A DNA stretch of 64,000 nt from contig NZ_JAKGCS010000036.1 in the NCBI RefSeq assembly GCF_021556395.1, positions 806,001 through 870,000 on the forward strand. The letters are read 5' to 3'. Both the position numbers and the translations under genes were made by a program. The DNA is from Acuticoccus kalidii. Lineage in GTDB: Bacteria > Pseudomonadota > Alphaproteobacteria > Rhizobiales > Amorphaceae. Below are positions 45,788 to 54,982 of the stretch, piece after piece; position 1 is the stretch's first letter; the number at the start of each line of letters is the position of its first letter. Below the pieces are notes generated by a model. It was not told the DNA's origin, did not search any database, and saw nothing but the letters and a program-made list of their open reading frames with translations.

Positions 45788-46315
45788 ATGATGCGGCGCG
45801 CGGGAATGCTCGTTTTGGTCGGGGGGCTGGTGGCGGCCGGCCTCTTCGGCGCACGCTGGGTCGAGCGGCCGGTCGCGCAGCTCGACCTGTTCACGAACGG
45901 CCCGGCCGCGGCGCCCTCGCTGCGCGAGCCCGGTGTCCATCGGGAAGTGACCGAGGTTCTCGACCGGCTCGGACCCGACCGGGTGGCGGCGATGCTGCGC
46001 CCGGCGCGCGGCACGGCGACGGCCGGCGAAGCGCCGACGGTCAAGGTCTTGCGGGCGGTGGAGGTGACGTCGGTCGCGGCGGACCGGATCCGCATCCGCG
46101 TCGGCGTCAGCGATCTCGATGCGGGGCACGCGGTGGCCGCCGGTGTCGGCGCGGCCTTCCTCGCCGGCGGGCTTCAGGAACGCCTTCGGCTTCGCAGTGA
46201 AACGACCGGCGGTCGCGCGCTTTTGATGCTCAACCTGCTCGCTGTCGTGGGCGCGGGGATCGGGCTTTGGAAGGCCGGGCGGATCTTCGCCCGGCGTCGG
46301 CGCGTCGCGTTCTGA
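45788..46315 (+). CDS. Uncharacterised bitopic membrane protein
   Basis: A 175-residue protein starting at ATG 45788 (or 45791), with GAGGGAG about 8-10 nt upstream. It has one helix at each end (about residues 7-22, MLVLVGGLVAAGLFGA, and about 148-165, LLMLNLLAVVGAGIGLW) around a soluble middle of about 120 residues, and a basic RRRR end. Third-position GC bias supports coding. The architecture vaguely recalls chain-length-determinant (Wzz) or fimbrial-assembly-like proteins with two helices, but no family motif is recognised. It is divergent from phnG and convergent with dapA. A longer GTG start at 45692 has no ribosome-binding site. Confidence 0.6.
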   Translation: MMRRAGMLVLVGGLVAAGLFGARWVERPVAQLDLFTNGPAAAPSLREPGVHREVTEVLDRLGPDRVAAMLRPARGTATAGEAPTVKVLRAVEVTSVAADRIRIRVGVSDLDAGHAVAAGVGAAFLAGGLQERLRLRSETTGGRALLMLNLLAVVGAGIGLWKAGRIFARRRRVAF

Positions 46316-46325
46316 CGCGGCGAGG

Positions 46326-46343
46326 GGGCCTTGGGAGAGGCCC
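46326..46343. terminator. Small hairpin between convergent membrane-protein gene and dapA
   Basis: A 6-bp stem GGGCCT/AGGCCC with a 6-nt loop lies in the 38-bp gap between two stop codons. It is short and without a T tract. Confidence 0.35.
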
Positions 46344-46353
46344 GCATGTCACC

Positions 46354-47232
46354 TCAGTTGACGAGACCGGCGTGCGCCATCGCCTTGTCGATGATGGCCG
46401 CGGTCCGCCCGCTCACCGGCAGGATCGGCTCGCGCAGCTCGTTGGCGATGCGGCCGAGGCGGGAAAGGGCATATTTCGCCCCGCCGGGGCTCGGCTCGAG
46501 GAACATCGCGTCGTGCAGCGGCATCAGCCGGTCCTGATAGGCGAGGGCGGTCTTGAAATCGCCCGCGGCGCAGGCCGCCTGAAACTCCGCGCATTCCTTC
46601 GGTGCGACGTTCGCCGTCACCGAAATGCAGCCGACACCGCCATGGGCGTTGAAGGCGAGCGCGGTCGCGTCCTCACCGGAAAGCTGAGTGAAGGTCGGCC
46701 CGCACGCCGCGCGCTGGCGGCTGACACGGGCGAGATTGGCCGTCGCGTCCTTCACGCCGACGATGTTGACGTGCTTGGCCGCGAGCTCGGCCATCGTCTC
46801 GACCGTCATGTCGATCACCGAACGGGGCGGGATATTGTAGATGATGATCGGCAGGCTCGTTGCCTTCGCGACCGCCGAGAAGTGCGCCTTGAGGCCGTCC
46901 TGATTCGGCTTGTTATAATAGGGCGTGACGACGAGAACGCCGGTCGCCCCAGCCGCTTCGGCGTGCTCGGCGAGCGCCACGGCCTCGCGGGTCGAATTGG
47001 ACCCGGCGCCCGCGATCACCGGAACGCGCCCCTTGCTCGCCTCGACGCACAGCTCGACGACGCGGCGATGCTCCTCGTGGCTCAAGGTGGGGGATTCGCC
47101 CGTGGTGCCGACCGGCACGAGCCCGTCGGTGCCCGAATCAATCTGCCATTCGACAAAGGAGACGAACGCCTGTTCGTCGACGGCTCCGTCACGGAACGGT
47201 GTCACAAGCGCCGTAAGGGATCCTTTGAACAC
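46354..47232 (-). CDS. dapA: 4-hydroxy-tetrahydrodipicolinate synthase
   Basis: A 292-residue TIM-barrel protein, the usual DapA length. It has the Schiff-base Lys161 (VGVKDATAN), GTTGESPTL (substrate-binding Thr), the YNIPPRS loop carrying the catalytic Tyr, and GGVGCISVTAN. It condenses pyruvate and aspartate semialdehyde for lysine and diaminopimelate synthesis. The gene is divergent from the transglycosylase gene across about 140 bp, linking two steps in cell-wall metabolism only by position. Confidence 0.95.
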   Translation of the reverse strand: MFKGSLTALVTPFRDGAVDEQAFVSFVEWQIDSGTDGLVPVGTTGESPTLSHEEHRRVVELCVEASKGRVPVIAGAGSNSTREAVALAEHAEAAGATGVLVVTPYYNKPNQDGLKAHFSAVAKATSLPIIIYNIPPRSVIDMTVETMAELAAKHVNIVGVKDATANLARVSRQRAACGPTFTQLSGEDATALAFNAHGGVGCISVTANVAPKECAEFQAACAAGDFKTALAYQDRLMPLHDAMFLEPSPGGAKYALSRLGRIANELREPILPVSGRTAAIIDKAMAHAGLVN

Positions 47233-47375
47233 GGCTCAGCCTCCGTTATTGGTGTTTTTCTGGCTTCTTTGGCAGGGAGCCGTTCAGTTCGACCCAAGTC
47301 ACCCGATTCGGTTACCGAATTGGAAAGCCAAAGAGGTTACCCCTTAACAATGCACGCAGCGGGATGGGGGAAGCA

Positions 47376-49760
47376 ATGCGGTTGTGCGTAACGAGTGGAC
47401 TTGCCGTGCTCACCTTGGTCGCCGTCACAGGTGCGGCCGAAAGCCGGCCGCCGAGGGCGCCTTATATCGCGCCGGCGCAATTCGTCCATCCCGTCATCAT
47501 GGTCGTCCCCCCGCAAAAGCCGGCCGATGACGGTGTCGTCACCGTCGCCGACGACGGGGCGGGCGCAAACCGTGCCGCGAACGTGCCGATTCCCGCGCCC
47601 CGCCCGGGCCGCGCCCGCGTGATCGGCCGGGTCGAAGATGGACGCGTCGTTCCGCTCTCGCCAACGGCCTTCGCCGAGCGTGCGCATGTCGACCCGGTGG
47701 CGTCGATCTACGCCGCGGCCGAGGCCGCGGAGACGCCGTCGGTCCCGGCCGGCGCCAAGCCTGTCGCCGGCGCCGTCGCGACGACGGCGGCCGTCTCGCA
47801 GGGCACGCTCCTCGGAAGCCATTCGCGCGCCTCCGCCGTCAAGACCGACGAGGCGGCCTTCCGTCGCCACGGCCAGCAGTCGAGCAACCTCAAGGCGGCG
47901 CTCGATGCCTTGCGGGCCGACCGCTATGAAGAGACCATCAAGCGGCGCAACGGTCTGTCCGATCCGCTCGACCGCAAGATCGTCGACTATTTCCTCGTCC
48001 GCTCGCCGTCCCACACCGTGACCTCGGCGATGATCGCCGACTTTTCGGTGCGCGCGCCGGGGTGGATGAGCGCGGAAAGCCTTCGCGCCCGCGCCGAAGA
48101 GGCGCTTTCGCGCGAGCGGCCCGGCGCCGATGCGGTGTTGCGTTCGATGAACGGCGCCGCCCAGTCGCCCGCCGGCGTGCGCCTCCTCGCCAACGCCTAT
48201 CTCGCCAAGGGGGACCGCAACCGGGCGCGCGCCCTCGTGACCGACATCTGGTTCTCCCGCGCCATGGGGACCGACCTTCAGACGTCCTACACCAAGGATT
48301 TCGGTTCGATCCTGACCGCGAACGATCACCTCGCCCGTGTCGACAAGCTCATTGCGCTCGGCCGCTTCAGCGAGGCGCGCGCGCTGAAATCGCGCCTCGG
48401 CTCCGATCCGCGCGCCTATGTCGATGCGCGCATCGCGGCGGCGGAAGGGGCGAGCAACGCGAAGGCGCTCCTCGGCCGCGTGCCGTCGGATCTGCGCCGG
48501 CGTCCGGGTTACCGCCTCGCCGAGGTCGAGTATCTGCGCCGCCAGAAAGAGATCGAGAAGGCCGCCCGCATCATCCAGTCGGTCCCGCGCCGCGATATCG
48601 TCGACGGGGACGCTTGGTGGGTTGAGACGCGGATCGTCGCGCGGATGCTCCAGGAAAAGGGCGACCTTCGGACCGCCTACAAGCTCGTCTCGATGGGCTT
48701 TGCCGAGGGCCGTCAGGAAAAGGCCGACGAAGCCTTCCACGCCGGCTGGTTCGCCTATCAGCTCAATGACGGCCGGTCCGCCGACCGCCATTTTTCCGAG
48801 CTCGAACGCATCGCGACGACGCCGATCTCGCTGTCGCGCGCCTATTATTGGAACGGTCGGGCGGCGAAGCTGCGGCGCGACTCGAACGCCGCGCGCCGCC
48901 ATTTCCAGGACGCCTCGCGCTTCGGCTTCACTTATTATGGCCAGCTCGCCCGCACCGAGCTCGGCCTTTCCGGCACAGGCGTTTCGCGGGCCCCGTCCCC
49001 CTCGGCGGGTGACCGCGCCGCGATGCGCGACAACGACCTCGCCGAGGCCGTCCGCCGCCTCATCGCCGCGGGCCACGAGCACCGGATCTATCCGCTTCTC
49101 GACCAGCTCGCCGAAACGGTTCCGACCGCCGGTCAAGTCGTCTTGACGGCGGAGATCGCCCAGAAGGCCGGCTATCCGCACCTTGCGCTGATGGTCGCCA
49201 AGGAAGGGCAGCGCCGCGGGCTCGATGTCGGCCAGCTCGCCTTCCCGACGAGCGAGATCCCGCGTGACGCGACGATCCCGTCCGGCCTCGACCGGGCGCT
49301 CGTCTACTCGATCGCGCGGCAGGAATCGCTGTTCAACACCGGCGCGGTCAGTCCCGTCGGCGCGCGCGGGCTGATGCAGGTGATGCCGAACACCGCCACC
49401 GCTTTGGCGCGTGAACTCGGCCTCTCCCATTCGGTGAGCCGCCTCACCAACGATCCCGGCTATAACGCCTCGCTCGGCGCGGCCTATCTCCACAAGCGTC
49501 TCAGCCAGTATGACGGCTCGTTCATCCTGACCTTCGCCGCCTATAATGCCGGGGCGGGACGCGTCTCGGAATGGTTGGTGCGGTTCGGCGATCCGCGTGA
49601 TCCGCGCGTCGACCCGATCACCTGGGTCGAGAACATCCCGTATCCGGAAACGCGCAATTATGTGCAGCGCGTGATGGAGAATATCCAAGTCTATCGTGAA
49701 GCGCTCGGGACGGGACGCCTTGCCATCGGTCTCGACCTGGAGCGGGGGAGATCGAGCTGA
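47376..49760 (+). CDS. Exported soluble lytic murein transglycosylase (Slt70-like)
   Basis: A 794-residue protein with an N-terminal signal peptide (MRLCVTSGLAVLTLVAVTGAAES) and a Pro/Ala-rich region to about residue 150. A long all-helical superhelical domain (about 160-610) resembles the U-shaped part of Slt70. A C-terminal SLT domain follows with the catalytic Glu in SIARQESLFN and the motifs GLMQVMPNTA and TFAAYNAGAGRV. It cleaves peptidoglycan to 1,6-anhydro-muropeptides in the periplasm. I chose ATG 47376 (GGGGGAAG just upstream); ATG 47364 is possible. It is followed 2 bp later by an alpha/beta hydrolase. Confidence 0.92.
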   Translation: MRLCVTSGLAVLTLVAVTGAAESRPPRAPYIAPAQFVHPVIMVVPPQKPADDGVVTVADDGAGANRAANVPIPAPRPGRARVIGRVEDGRVVPLSPTAFAERAHVDPVASIYAAAEAAETPSVPAGAKPVAGAVATTAAVSQGTLLGSHSRASAVKTDEAAFRRHGQQSSNLKAALDALRADRYEETIKRRNGLSDPLDRKIVDYFLVRSPSHTVTSAMIADFSVRAPGWMSAESLRARAEEALSRERPGADAVLRSMNGAAQSPAGVRLLANAYLAKGDRNRARALVTDIWFSRAMGTDLQTSYTKDFGSILTANDHLARVDKLIALGRFSEARALKSRLGSDPRAYVDARIAAAEGASNAKALLGRVPSDLRRRPGYRLAEVEYLRRQKEIEKAARIIQSVPRRDIVDGDAWWVETRIVARMLQEKGDLRTAYKLVSMGFAEGRQEKADEAFHAGWFAYQLNDGRSADRHFSELERIATTPISLSRAYYWNGRAAKLRRDSNAARRHFQDASRFGFTYYGQLARTELGLSGTGVSRAPSPSAGDRAAMRDNDLAEAVRRLIAAGHEHRIYPLLDQLAETVPTAGQVVLTAEIAQKAGYPHLALMVAKEGQRRGLDVGQLAFPTSEIPRDATIPSGLDRALVYSIARQESLFNTGAVSPVGARGLMQVMPNTATALARELGLSHSVSRLTNDPGYNASLGAAYLHKRLSQYDGSFILTFAAYNAGAGRVSEWLVRFGDPRDPRVDPITWVENIPYPETRNYVQRVMENIQVYREALGTGRLAIGLDLERGRSS

Positions 49761-49762
49761 CG

Positions 49763-50617
49763 ATGCCTTTGACGTGCGAGACCGCCGACGGGATTTGCCT
49801 CCACGCCGACGATTTCGGCCCGGCCGACGATGTGCCGCCCGTCGTCTGCCTTCCTGGGCTCACCCGCAATGCGCGTGATTTTGCCCACCTCGCGAAAGCC
49901 CTGTCGCGCGACGACCGGGTCGGGCGCGGCCGCCGCGTCGTGGTGCTCGAATCGCGGGGGCGCGGGCGGTCCGGCCGTGCCCCGGCCGAGACCTACACCC
50001 TCGTCCAGGAACTTGCCGACCTCACCGCCGCGCTCGATGAATGGGGGATCGAGAAGGCCGATTTCGTCGGCACTTCGCGCGGCGGGCTTCTCATCATGCT
50101 GCTCGCCGCGACGGCGCCGATCCGGATCGACCGCGCCGTCCTCAACGATATCGGGCCGACGATCGAGCGGTCGGGCCTTGGCCGCATCGCCGCCACCGTC
50201 GGCGCCCGCATGTCCTATCCGTCGATGGCCGAGCTCGCGGCGAGCCTGAAGCGCGCTTCGTGCGAGCAGTTTCCGCGGCTTACCGACAATCAGTGGATCC
50301 GCTACGCCGAGCAACTCGCCTCGCTTGGGCCCGATGGCAGCGTCCACCTCGATTATGACGCCGCCCTCGCGGACGGGTTCACGGACTTTTCGGCGAGCGA
50401 CGCCACGCCGGATTTCTGGCCCGCTTTCGCCGCGCTCCTCGATCATCCGGTACTCGTCGTGCGCGGGGCGAACTCCGACATCCTCTCGGCGGCGACCGTC
50501 GAAGGGATGCGCCGGCGGCATCACAATCTGTCGGCCATCGTCGTGTCGGACGAAGGGCACGCTCCCCTGCTGTGGGACCGCTTCAGCGTCGAGACGATCA
50601 AGGCCTTCCTGCAGTGA
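49763..50617 (+). CDS. Alpha/beta-fold hydrolase
   Basis: A 284-residue protein. The oxyanion loop is LPGLTRNARDF, the nucleophile Ser105 lies in GTSRGG, the acid is Asp in RGANSD and the His is in DEGHAPLLW, so the triad is complete. LESRGRGRSG gives the usual family strand. The substrate is unknown; similar proteins are annotated as esterases or haloperoxidases without proof. It is nearly contiguous with the transglycosylase gene and overlaps the methyltransferase gene by 4 bp. Confidence 0.9.
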   Translation: MPLTCETADGICLHADDFGPADDVPPVVCLPGLTRNARDFAHLAKALSRDDRVGRGRRVVVLESRGRGRSGRAPAETYTLVQELADLTAALDEWGIEKADFVGTSRGGLLIMLLAATAPIRIDRAVLNDIGPTIERSGLGRIAATVGARMSYPSMAELAASLKRASCEQFPRLTDNQWIRYAEQLASLGPDGSVHLDYDAALADGFTDFSASDATPDFWPAFAALLDHPVLVVRGANSDILSAATVEGMRRRHHNLSAIVVSDEGHAPLLWDRFSVETIKAFLQ

Positions 50618-51444
50618 CGGACGAGACGCGGGCGACGGCCGCCTATTATGACGCCCCGGAGGTCGGGCGTTATTTCTCCGCGCTCTGGGGCGGGGAAGAC
50701 GCCCATATCGGCCTTTACGAGGGCGCGGCGACCATCGCCCAGGCCGCGAACGCGATCATCGACAAGATGGCGACGATGGTGCCCGGTCTCGCCAAAGGCG
50801 GCCGGGTGCTCGATCTCGGCGCGGGTTATGGCGGTGCGATGCGCCGCCTCGTGCAGCGGTTCCCGATCGAGGCGGTGTGCCTCAACCTCTCCGCCGTGCA
50901 GAACCGCGAGAATGTCGCGCGGACGGTCGAGGCGGGGCTGGCTGACCGGCTTCATGTCGTGGGCGGCTCCTTCGAGGCGGTGCCGCTCCGAAACGAGGCG
51001 GTCGATGTCGTCTGGAGCGAGGACGCGCTCCTTCACGCCCACGATTATGACGCCGTCGCACGCGAGATGATGCGCGTCCTGAAGCCGGGCGGTCACGTGA
51101 TGTTGACCGATATTCTGGCCGAGGAGGGCGCCGACGCCGGCGCGCTCGCCCCGATCGGCCTCCGTCTCAATGTGCCGCGCTTCCGTACGGTGTCCGAGAT
51201 CGAGGCGGCATTGACGGCCGCCGGCCTCGAAATGGGACCGTTCGTGCCGCTCGGCGAGCATCTCGAGATCCACTTCCGCCGCGTGGCGGCGGCCCTCGAA
51301 GCGATGCGGGACCGTCTCGTCGCGGACGGCACGCCGCAGGAGGCGATCGACCGGATCGCCGCGGGCGCGAACGACTGGATCGCTGCCGCGAGCGACGGGC
51401 ATCTCGCCTGGGGGATCGTGCGGGCGCACAAACCGGGCCATTAG
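50614..51444 (+). CDS. SAM-dependent methyltransferase, sarcosine/dimethylglycine N-methyltransferase-like
   Basis: A 276-residue protein starting with a GTG that overlaps the hydrolase stop (GTGA). The N-terminal block YYDAPEVGRYFSALWGGEDA and HIGLYEG resembles sarcosine/dimethylglycine N-methyltransferases (SDMT), which make glycine betaine. The class I SAM site is VLDLGAGYGGA, followed by VWSEDALLHA and LKPGGHVMLTDIL. The length also matches SDMT (about 280 residues). If the match is functional it would supply compatible solute, but a glycine/sarcosine methyltransferase partner (GSMT) is not in the window. Alternatives are other amine or natural-product methyltransferases. Confidence 0.8.
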   Translation: MTDETRATAAYYDAPEVGRYFSALWGGEDAHIGLYEGAATIAQAANAIIDKMATMVPGLAKGGRVLDLGAGYGGAMRRLVQRFPIEAVCLNLSAVQNRENVARTVEAGLADRLHVVGGSFEAVPLRNEAVDVVWSEDALLHAHDYDAVAREMMRVLKPGGHVMLTDILAEEGADAGALAPIGLRLNVPRFRTVSEIEAALTAAGLEMGPFVPLGEHLEIHFRRVAAALEAMRDRLVADGTPQEAIDRIAAGANDWIAAASDGHLAWGIVRAHKPGH

Positions 51445-51747
51445 CGCCTGTCCGCGACATCCACTCCGCGCCTTCGACGCAGCGGCCCGAGCGGGTGTCT
51501 GAAGGCGGCCGTCGGGGCGAGTGACGCATCACGGACTTTTGGCAGCGCCGGGGGAGGTGGGGCGCGACCGGCGTTTGCGCCCGGACCTCCTCGCCGAACC
51601 GATGCGGGCGGCGTGATCGGAGCGCGCCGCGCCGGTCGCGATGCGAGCGGCGCGCGGCCGCCCAACCTTTCGCCGACGGATCACAAGCCCTAAGTGGCGG
51701 GGATGGGCCGCCGCGCTGTTTCGTTCGGGTGGCGCGAAGGGAGCACG
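51445..51747. other. 303-bp intergenic region
   Basis: No gene, tRNA or clear promoter was recognised. The stretch is very GC-rich with short CG-rich self-complementary pieces (for example around 51620-51662). The ribosome-binding site of the DUF4153 gene lies at its right end. Confidence 0.5.
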
Positions 51748-53481
51748 ATGCGTCATTTGTGGAAGCTGCCGGTCACGGAGGCCGTGCGGCGCACCCCCGC
51801 TCCGGTGATCGCGGCGCTGATTCTGTCCGCTGTCCTTCTCGCCGCAGCCAACGACCTCGTCTCCGACCCGCTCCAGACGCGCCTCATCTACGCGGCGGCG
51901 GGCCTCTTTTTCGGCGCGGTGATCGGCGAGACGGTCCGCGGGACGCTGCTTGCGATCCTTCTCGGCATGCTCGCGGCGGCGGCGCTCGGTTTCGCCGATC
52001 GGCTTTTCGTCGCGCCGGTGCTTCTCTTCGGCGCGCTCGCCGTGGGTGTTCTCGTCGCCCCGGTGCTGGGGCCGAAGATGGATGCGGTGGAAGCCTGGCG
52101 GCGCCTCTCCCGGACCACCTCGGCCGCCGGCCTCGCGCTGTTCGGGGCCGGGCTCGTCGTGGCCGGGGTCTATTCGCTGGAGCTCAGCGCCGAGGCGCTG
52201 CTCGGGCTCGATTCGAACGATCTGACGCGCAATCTCGCGAGCCCGCTCGCCGTCGGCCTCCTCGCGCCGATCGTCTTCCTGACCCTATCGGCACGGCAGG
52301 CGGAGGGGGAGGACGACCGGATCGCCGAGGTTCTCGGCCTCGTCGCCCAGACCTTCGCCCGTCTCGTTCTGACGCCGCTCCTTGCGATCTATGCGGTGGT
52401 GCTTGCGATCTATGTCGTGCGGATCATCGTGATGTGGGAATTGCCGAGCAATGAGATCGGCTGGATCGTGCCCCTGTTCGGTGTCACGGGCGCGCTCACC
52501 TACCTCGCCACCGCCGCGATCGCGACGAAGGGGCGACTCTCGCGCATATTCCTGTCGGTCTGGTTTCCGCTCACCCTCGTGCCGGTGGCGCTGTTCATTC
52601 TCGCGCTGTGGATCCGTATCGACGCCCACGGCGTGACGGCTGACCGCTATTACGCGATCCTCGTCGCCGCCTGGCTCGGAATGAACGCGCTCGCCTTCAC
52701 CGCGACGGGCGGACGGGCGGACGTGCGCCTGCTGCCGGTGACGCTTCTCCTGGTGCTCGCATTGGGGGCGGTCGGACCTTGGAGCCTGCGGCCCGTGGTG
52801 GTCCACAGTCAGACCGCTCGCGTCCTCGCGCTGCTGCCGGAGGGCGATCTCGGCGACCGTCTCCGCGACATGTCGGCCGAAGCGCGCCGGCCGCTGTGCT
52901 CCGCCGTCGAGGCGGTGACCTCGGCGGGAGGCTTGCCCGCCCTCGAGGCGCGGCTCGGCGAAGAGGAACCGGGGATCGGCACGCTCTGCCGCTCGCCGTT
53001 CGCGCCGCGGCGGGAGGATGTGATGATCAACTTCTCGACCGGCCGCAATGTCGTGACGGTCGACGGGCCGTCGACCATCTGGGGTCCTGTGAACCTTTTT
53101 GCGCGGACGGACGCAGCCGATTCAGAGGCGGGACTCGCCCTGACGGTCGAGGATGGCGTGGTGCGGGTGACGACGCCGCTCGGCGCGGAAGAGTTCGATC
53201 TCGTCCCGGCGCTCGAAGCGTGGGCGGCGGAGAACGAGGCGGCGGTGGAGCGGCCCACTCTGCGGCCGCTGCGGCGCAGCGCCCGGCCCGCGAGCGGGGC
53301 GCCGATCGTCCTTGAGGCGAACGGGATCGCGCTCTGGATCATGAGCGTCGACCTTCTGGTCGAGACGGACCGCGCGCGGGTGCGCGGTGGGACCGTCTAT
53401 GTCGTGTTGGCGGAGGAGGTGAACGCGCCCGCCGCTCCCGAGGCGCCTCTTGAAGCGCCCAATGAGATGAGGCGAAACTGA
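51748..53481 (+). CDS. DUF4153-family membrane protein
   Basis: A 577-residue protein with about 10-11 membrane segments in the first 370 residues and a soluble, likely periplasmic C-terminal part (about residues 375-577) with a repeat of beta-rich stretches. The block DRYYAILVAAWLGMNALAF and the N-terminal LPVTEAVRRTPAPVIAA fit DUF4153, whose function is unknown. The ATG at 51748 has GAAGGGAG upstream; a start at 51694 adds an unlikely N-terminal extension. Confidence 0.85.
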   Translation: MRHLWKLPVTEAVRRTPAPVIAALILSAVLLAAANDLVSDPLQTRLIYAAAGLFFGAVIGETVRGTLLAILLGMLAAAALGFADRLFVAPVLLFGALAVGVLVAPVLGPKMDAVEAWRRLSRTTSAAGLALFGAGLVVAGVYSLELSAEALLGLDSNDLTRNLASPLAVGLLAPIVFLTLSARQAEGEDDRIAEVLGLVAQTFARLVLTPLLAIYAVVLAIYVVRIIVMWELPSNEIGWIVPLFGVTGALTYLATAAIATKGRLSRIFLSVWFPLTLVPVALFILALWIRIDAHGVTADRYYAILVAAWLGMNALAFTATGGRADVRLLPVTLLLVLALGAVGPWSLRPVVVHSQTARVLALLPEGDLGDRLRDMSAEARRPLCSAVEAVTSAGGLPALEARLGEEEPGIGTLCRSPFAPRREDVMINFSTGRNVVTVDGPSTIWGPVNLFARTDAADSEAGLALTVEDGVVRVTTPLGAEEFDLVPALEAWAAENEAAVERPTLRPLRRSARPASGAPIVLEANGIALWIMSVDLLVETDRARVRGGTVYVVLAEEVNAPAAPEAPLEAPNEMRRN

Positions 53482-53511
53482 GGCTCAAGCGCCCCGATGC
53501 GAGGCGCACAC

Positions 53512-53538
53512 GAAAAAGCGCCGGTGTGAGCCGGCGCT
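53512..53538 (-). terminator. Rho-independent terminator of the HisKA_2 kinase gene
   Basis: A stem AGCGCCGG/CCGGCGCT with a 6-nt loop (53517-53538). On the minus strand it is followed by TTTTTCG, a proper T run, and it lies 50 bp beyond the kinase stop. It could also stop transcription from the DUF4153 gene, though without a T run on that strand. Confidence 0.75.
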
Positions 53539-53587
53539 GATCGGAGCGGTTTGCGATAAGCGGGCGGACGGTCCGCCGGCCGGCCCA

Positions 53588-54808
53588 TCAGGACGATTCG
53601 GGCTTTGCCGTGATGCCGGCGATCGAGGATGACCGGCCCTCATTGCGCGCCGTGGTCAAGGTCGGCTTGACGTGGGCCGGGCCGATTGCCTTCGGCTTCG
53701 CCTTCAGCATCGATTCCTCGGCGTTGAAGGTGCCCGACGATGCAACTTCGTTCTGTTCGTCGACGTGCGGGATCTTCAGGAAGCACGTCGTCCCTTGCGG
53801 GCCGCTATCGCGGTCGATCGTGCCGCCGAGCGATTCCAGATACATATCGACGAGGCGCATACCGAGCCCGGTCGATTTCGGATCGACCTGCGTCTTGTCG
53901 AAGCCGGAGCCGTTGTCGGCGACGGTGATGTGGATCTCATTGCCCCGGTCGACGCATAGGACGCGGATCGAGCCGATATCCTGGCGGCCGTTGAAGGCAT
54001 ACTTGGCCGCGTTGGCGACGAGCTCGTTCACCACGGCGCCGATCGAGATCGCCTCGTCTACGCTGACGAGCACGGCGTCGCCTTTGACGTCGATCGTCCA
54101 GCCGAACTGGTTCGCTCCGCCCACCTGCTCGATCGAGCGGCAAACGCGCTCGAAATAAGGAAGGAGGGGGACGAGACCGCTGTTCTCGCTGACGGCGAGA
54201 AGCTCGTAGAGGGAGCCCATCGATTCGACGCGCAAAGCGACGCGGTCGAGTACGTCCTTCGCGATCTCGTCATCGAGCGCGCGGGCTTCGATGCGCAGCA
54301 TCGACAGGATCGAGGCGATGTTGTTCTTCACGCGGTGATGGACTTCCGTCATCATCGCGTTGATTTTCTGGATCGTCTCCTCGGCGGCGCGCGAGGCCTT
54401 CTCGGCGTTGGTCACGTCCTCGACGCCGATGAGGACCTGATCGGTCCCCGCGCCGTTGCGCACCACGCGGTGCGCAGTGAGATTGAGGATGCGCGCGCCG
54501 ATGACCGGAAAGGTCTGCTCGATCAGATAGCCCTTGATCGCGACGTCGTGCGGAAGCACGGCCTCGAGGAGCCAGCGGATCTCCGCGTCGTTCCAGATGC
54601 CGCTTTGGAGGTCGAAGATCGGTTGCCCGAGCGTGTCGTCCTCACTCCCGCCGAAGAGCTGATAGTAAGCCAGATTGGCGTATTGGACGATCAGATTGCC
54701 GTCCAGAACCATCATGGCGGTCGGCAACGAGTTGACGATATCGCGATAGTGGACCGAGGGATCAGTCACAGCTGTGCGCACGAGTTCCCCCACAATGGTG
54801 TCACGCAT
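53588..54808 (-). CDS. PAS-domain sensor histidine kinase, HisKA_2 family
   Basis: A 406-residue protein without membrane segments. A PAS domain occupies about residues 20-130 (YRDIVNSLPTAMMVLDGNLI). The HisKA_2 dimerisation helix EVHHRVKNNIASILSMLRIEA has the phosphoacceptor at H158, and the ATPase domain shows NELVANAAKYAF and DNGSGFD. A low-complexity tail of 60 residues or so follows. Such kinases in alphaproteobacteria often act on PhyR-type or single-domain regulators, but no partner is adjacent, so this is an orphan. The ATG at 54808 has a weak GGTGA upstream; a TTG at 54910 is a less likely longer start. Confidence 0.88.
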   Translation of the reverse strand: MRDTIVGELVRTAVTDPSVHYRDIVNSLPTAMMVLDGNLIVQYANLAYYQLFGGSEDDTLGQPIFDLQSGIWNDAEIRWLLEAVLPHDVAIKGYLIEQTFPVIGARILNLTAHRVVRNGAGTDQVLIGVEDVTNAEKASRAAEETIQKINAMMTEVHHRVKNNIASILSMLRIEARALDDEIAKDVLDRVALRVESMGSLYELLAVSENSGLVPLLPYFERVCRSIEQVGGANQFGWTIDVKGDAVLVSVDEAISIGAVVNELVANAAKYAFNGRQDIGSIRVLCVDRGNEIHITVADNGSGFDKTQVDPKSTGLGMRLVDMYLESLGGTIDRDSGPQGTTCFLKIPHVDEQNEVASSGTFNAEESMLKAKPKAIGPAHVKPTLTTARNEGRSSSIAGITAKPESS

Positions 54809-54982
54809 GGTGATCACCGGGTCTGCCGGCCCAAAATCGGGATAACGGCGATAGGTATTTATTCGGAGTGTCGGTGGAGGCACAACAACAATTTGCGCCA
54901 ACTCGATCAATATTCCGTCGATTTACCCGCATTCCAATAAAATGCCAGTCAATTGCGTCAATGATGCGGCCGATTGAGTCAA

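Noticed and set aside
47337..49688. A 783-codon minus-strand frame
   Set aside because: Antisense to the lytic transglycosylase, which has a clear SLT domain and signal peptide.
54900..54982. A sigma-70 or EcfG promoter in front of the HisKA_2 kinase
   Set aside because: TTGACT-like and GGAAT-like elements are present, but no partner element has the right spacing.
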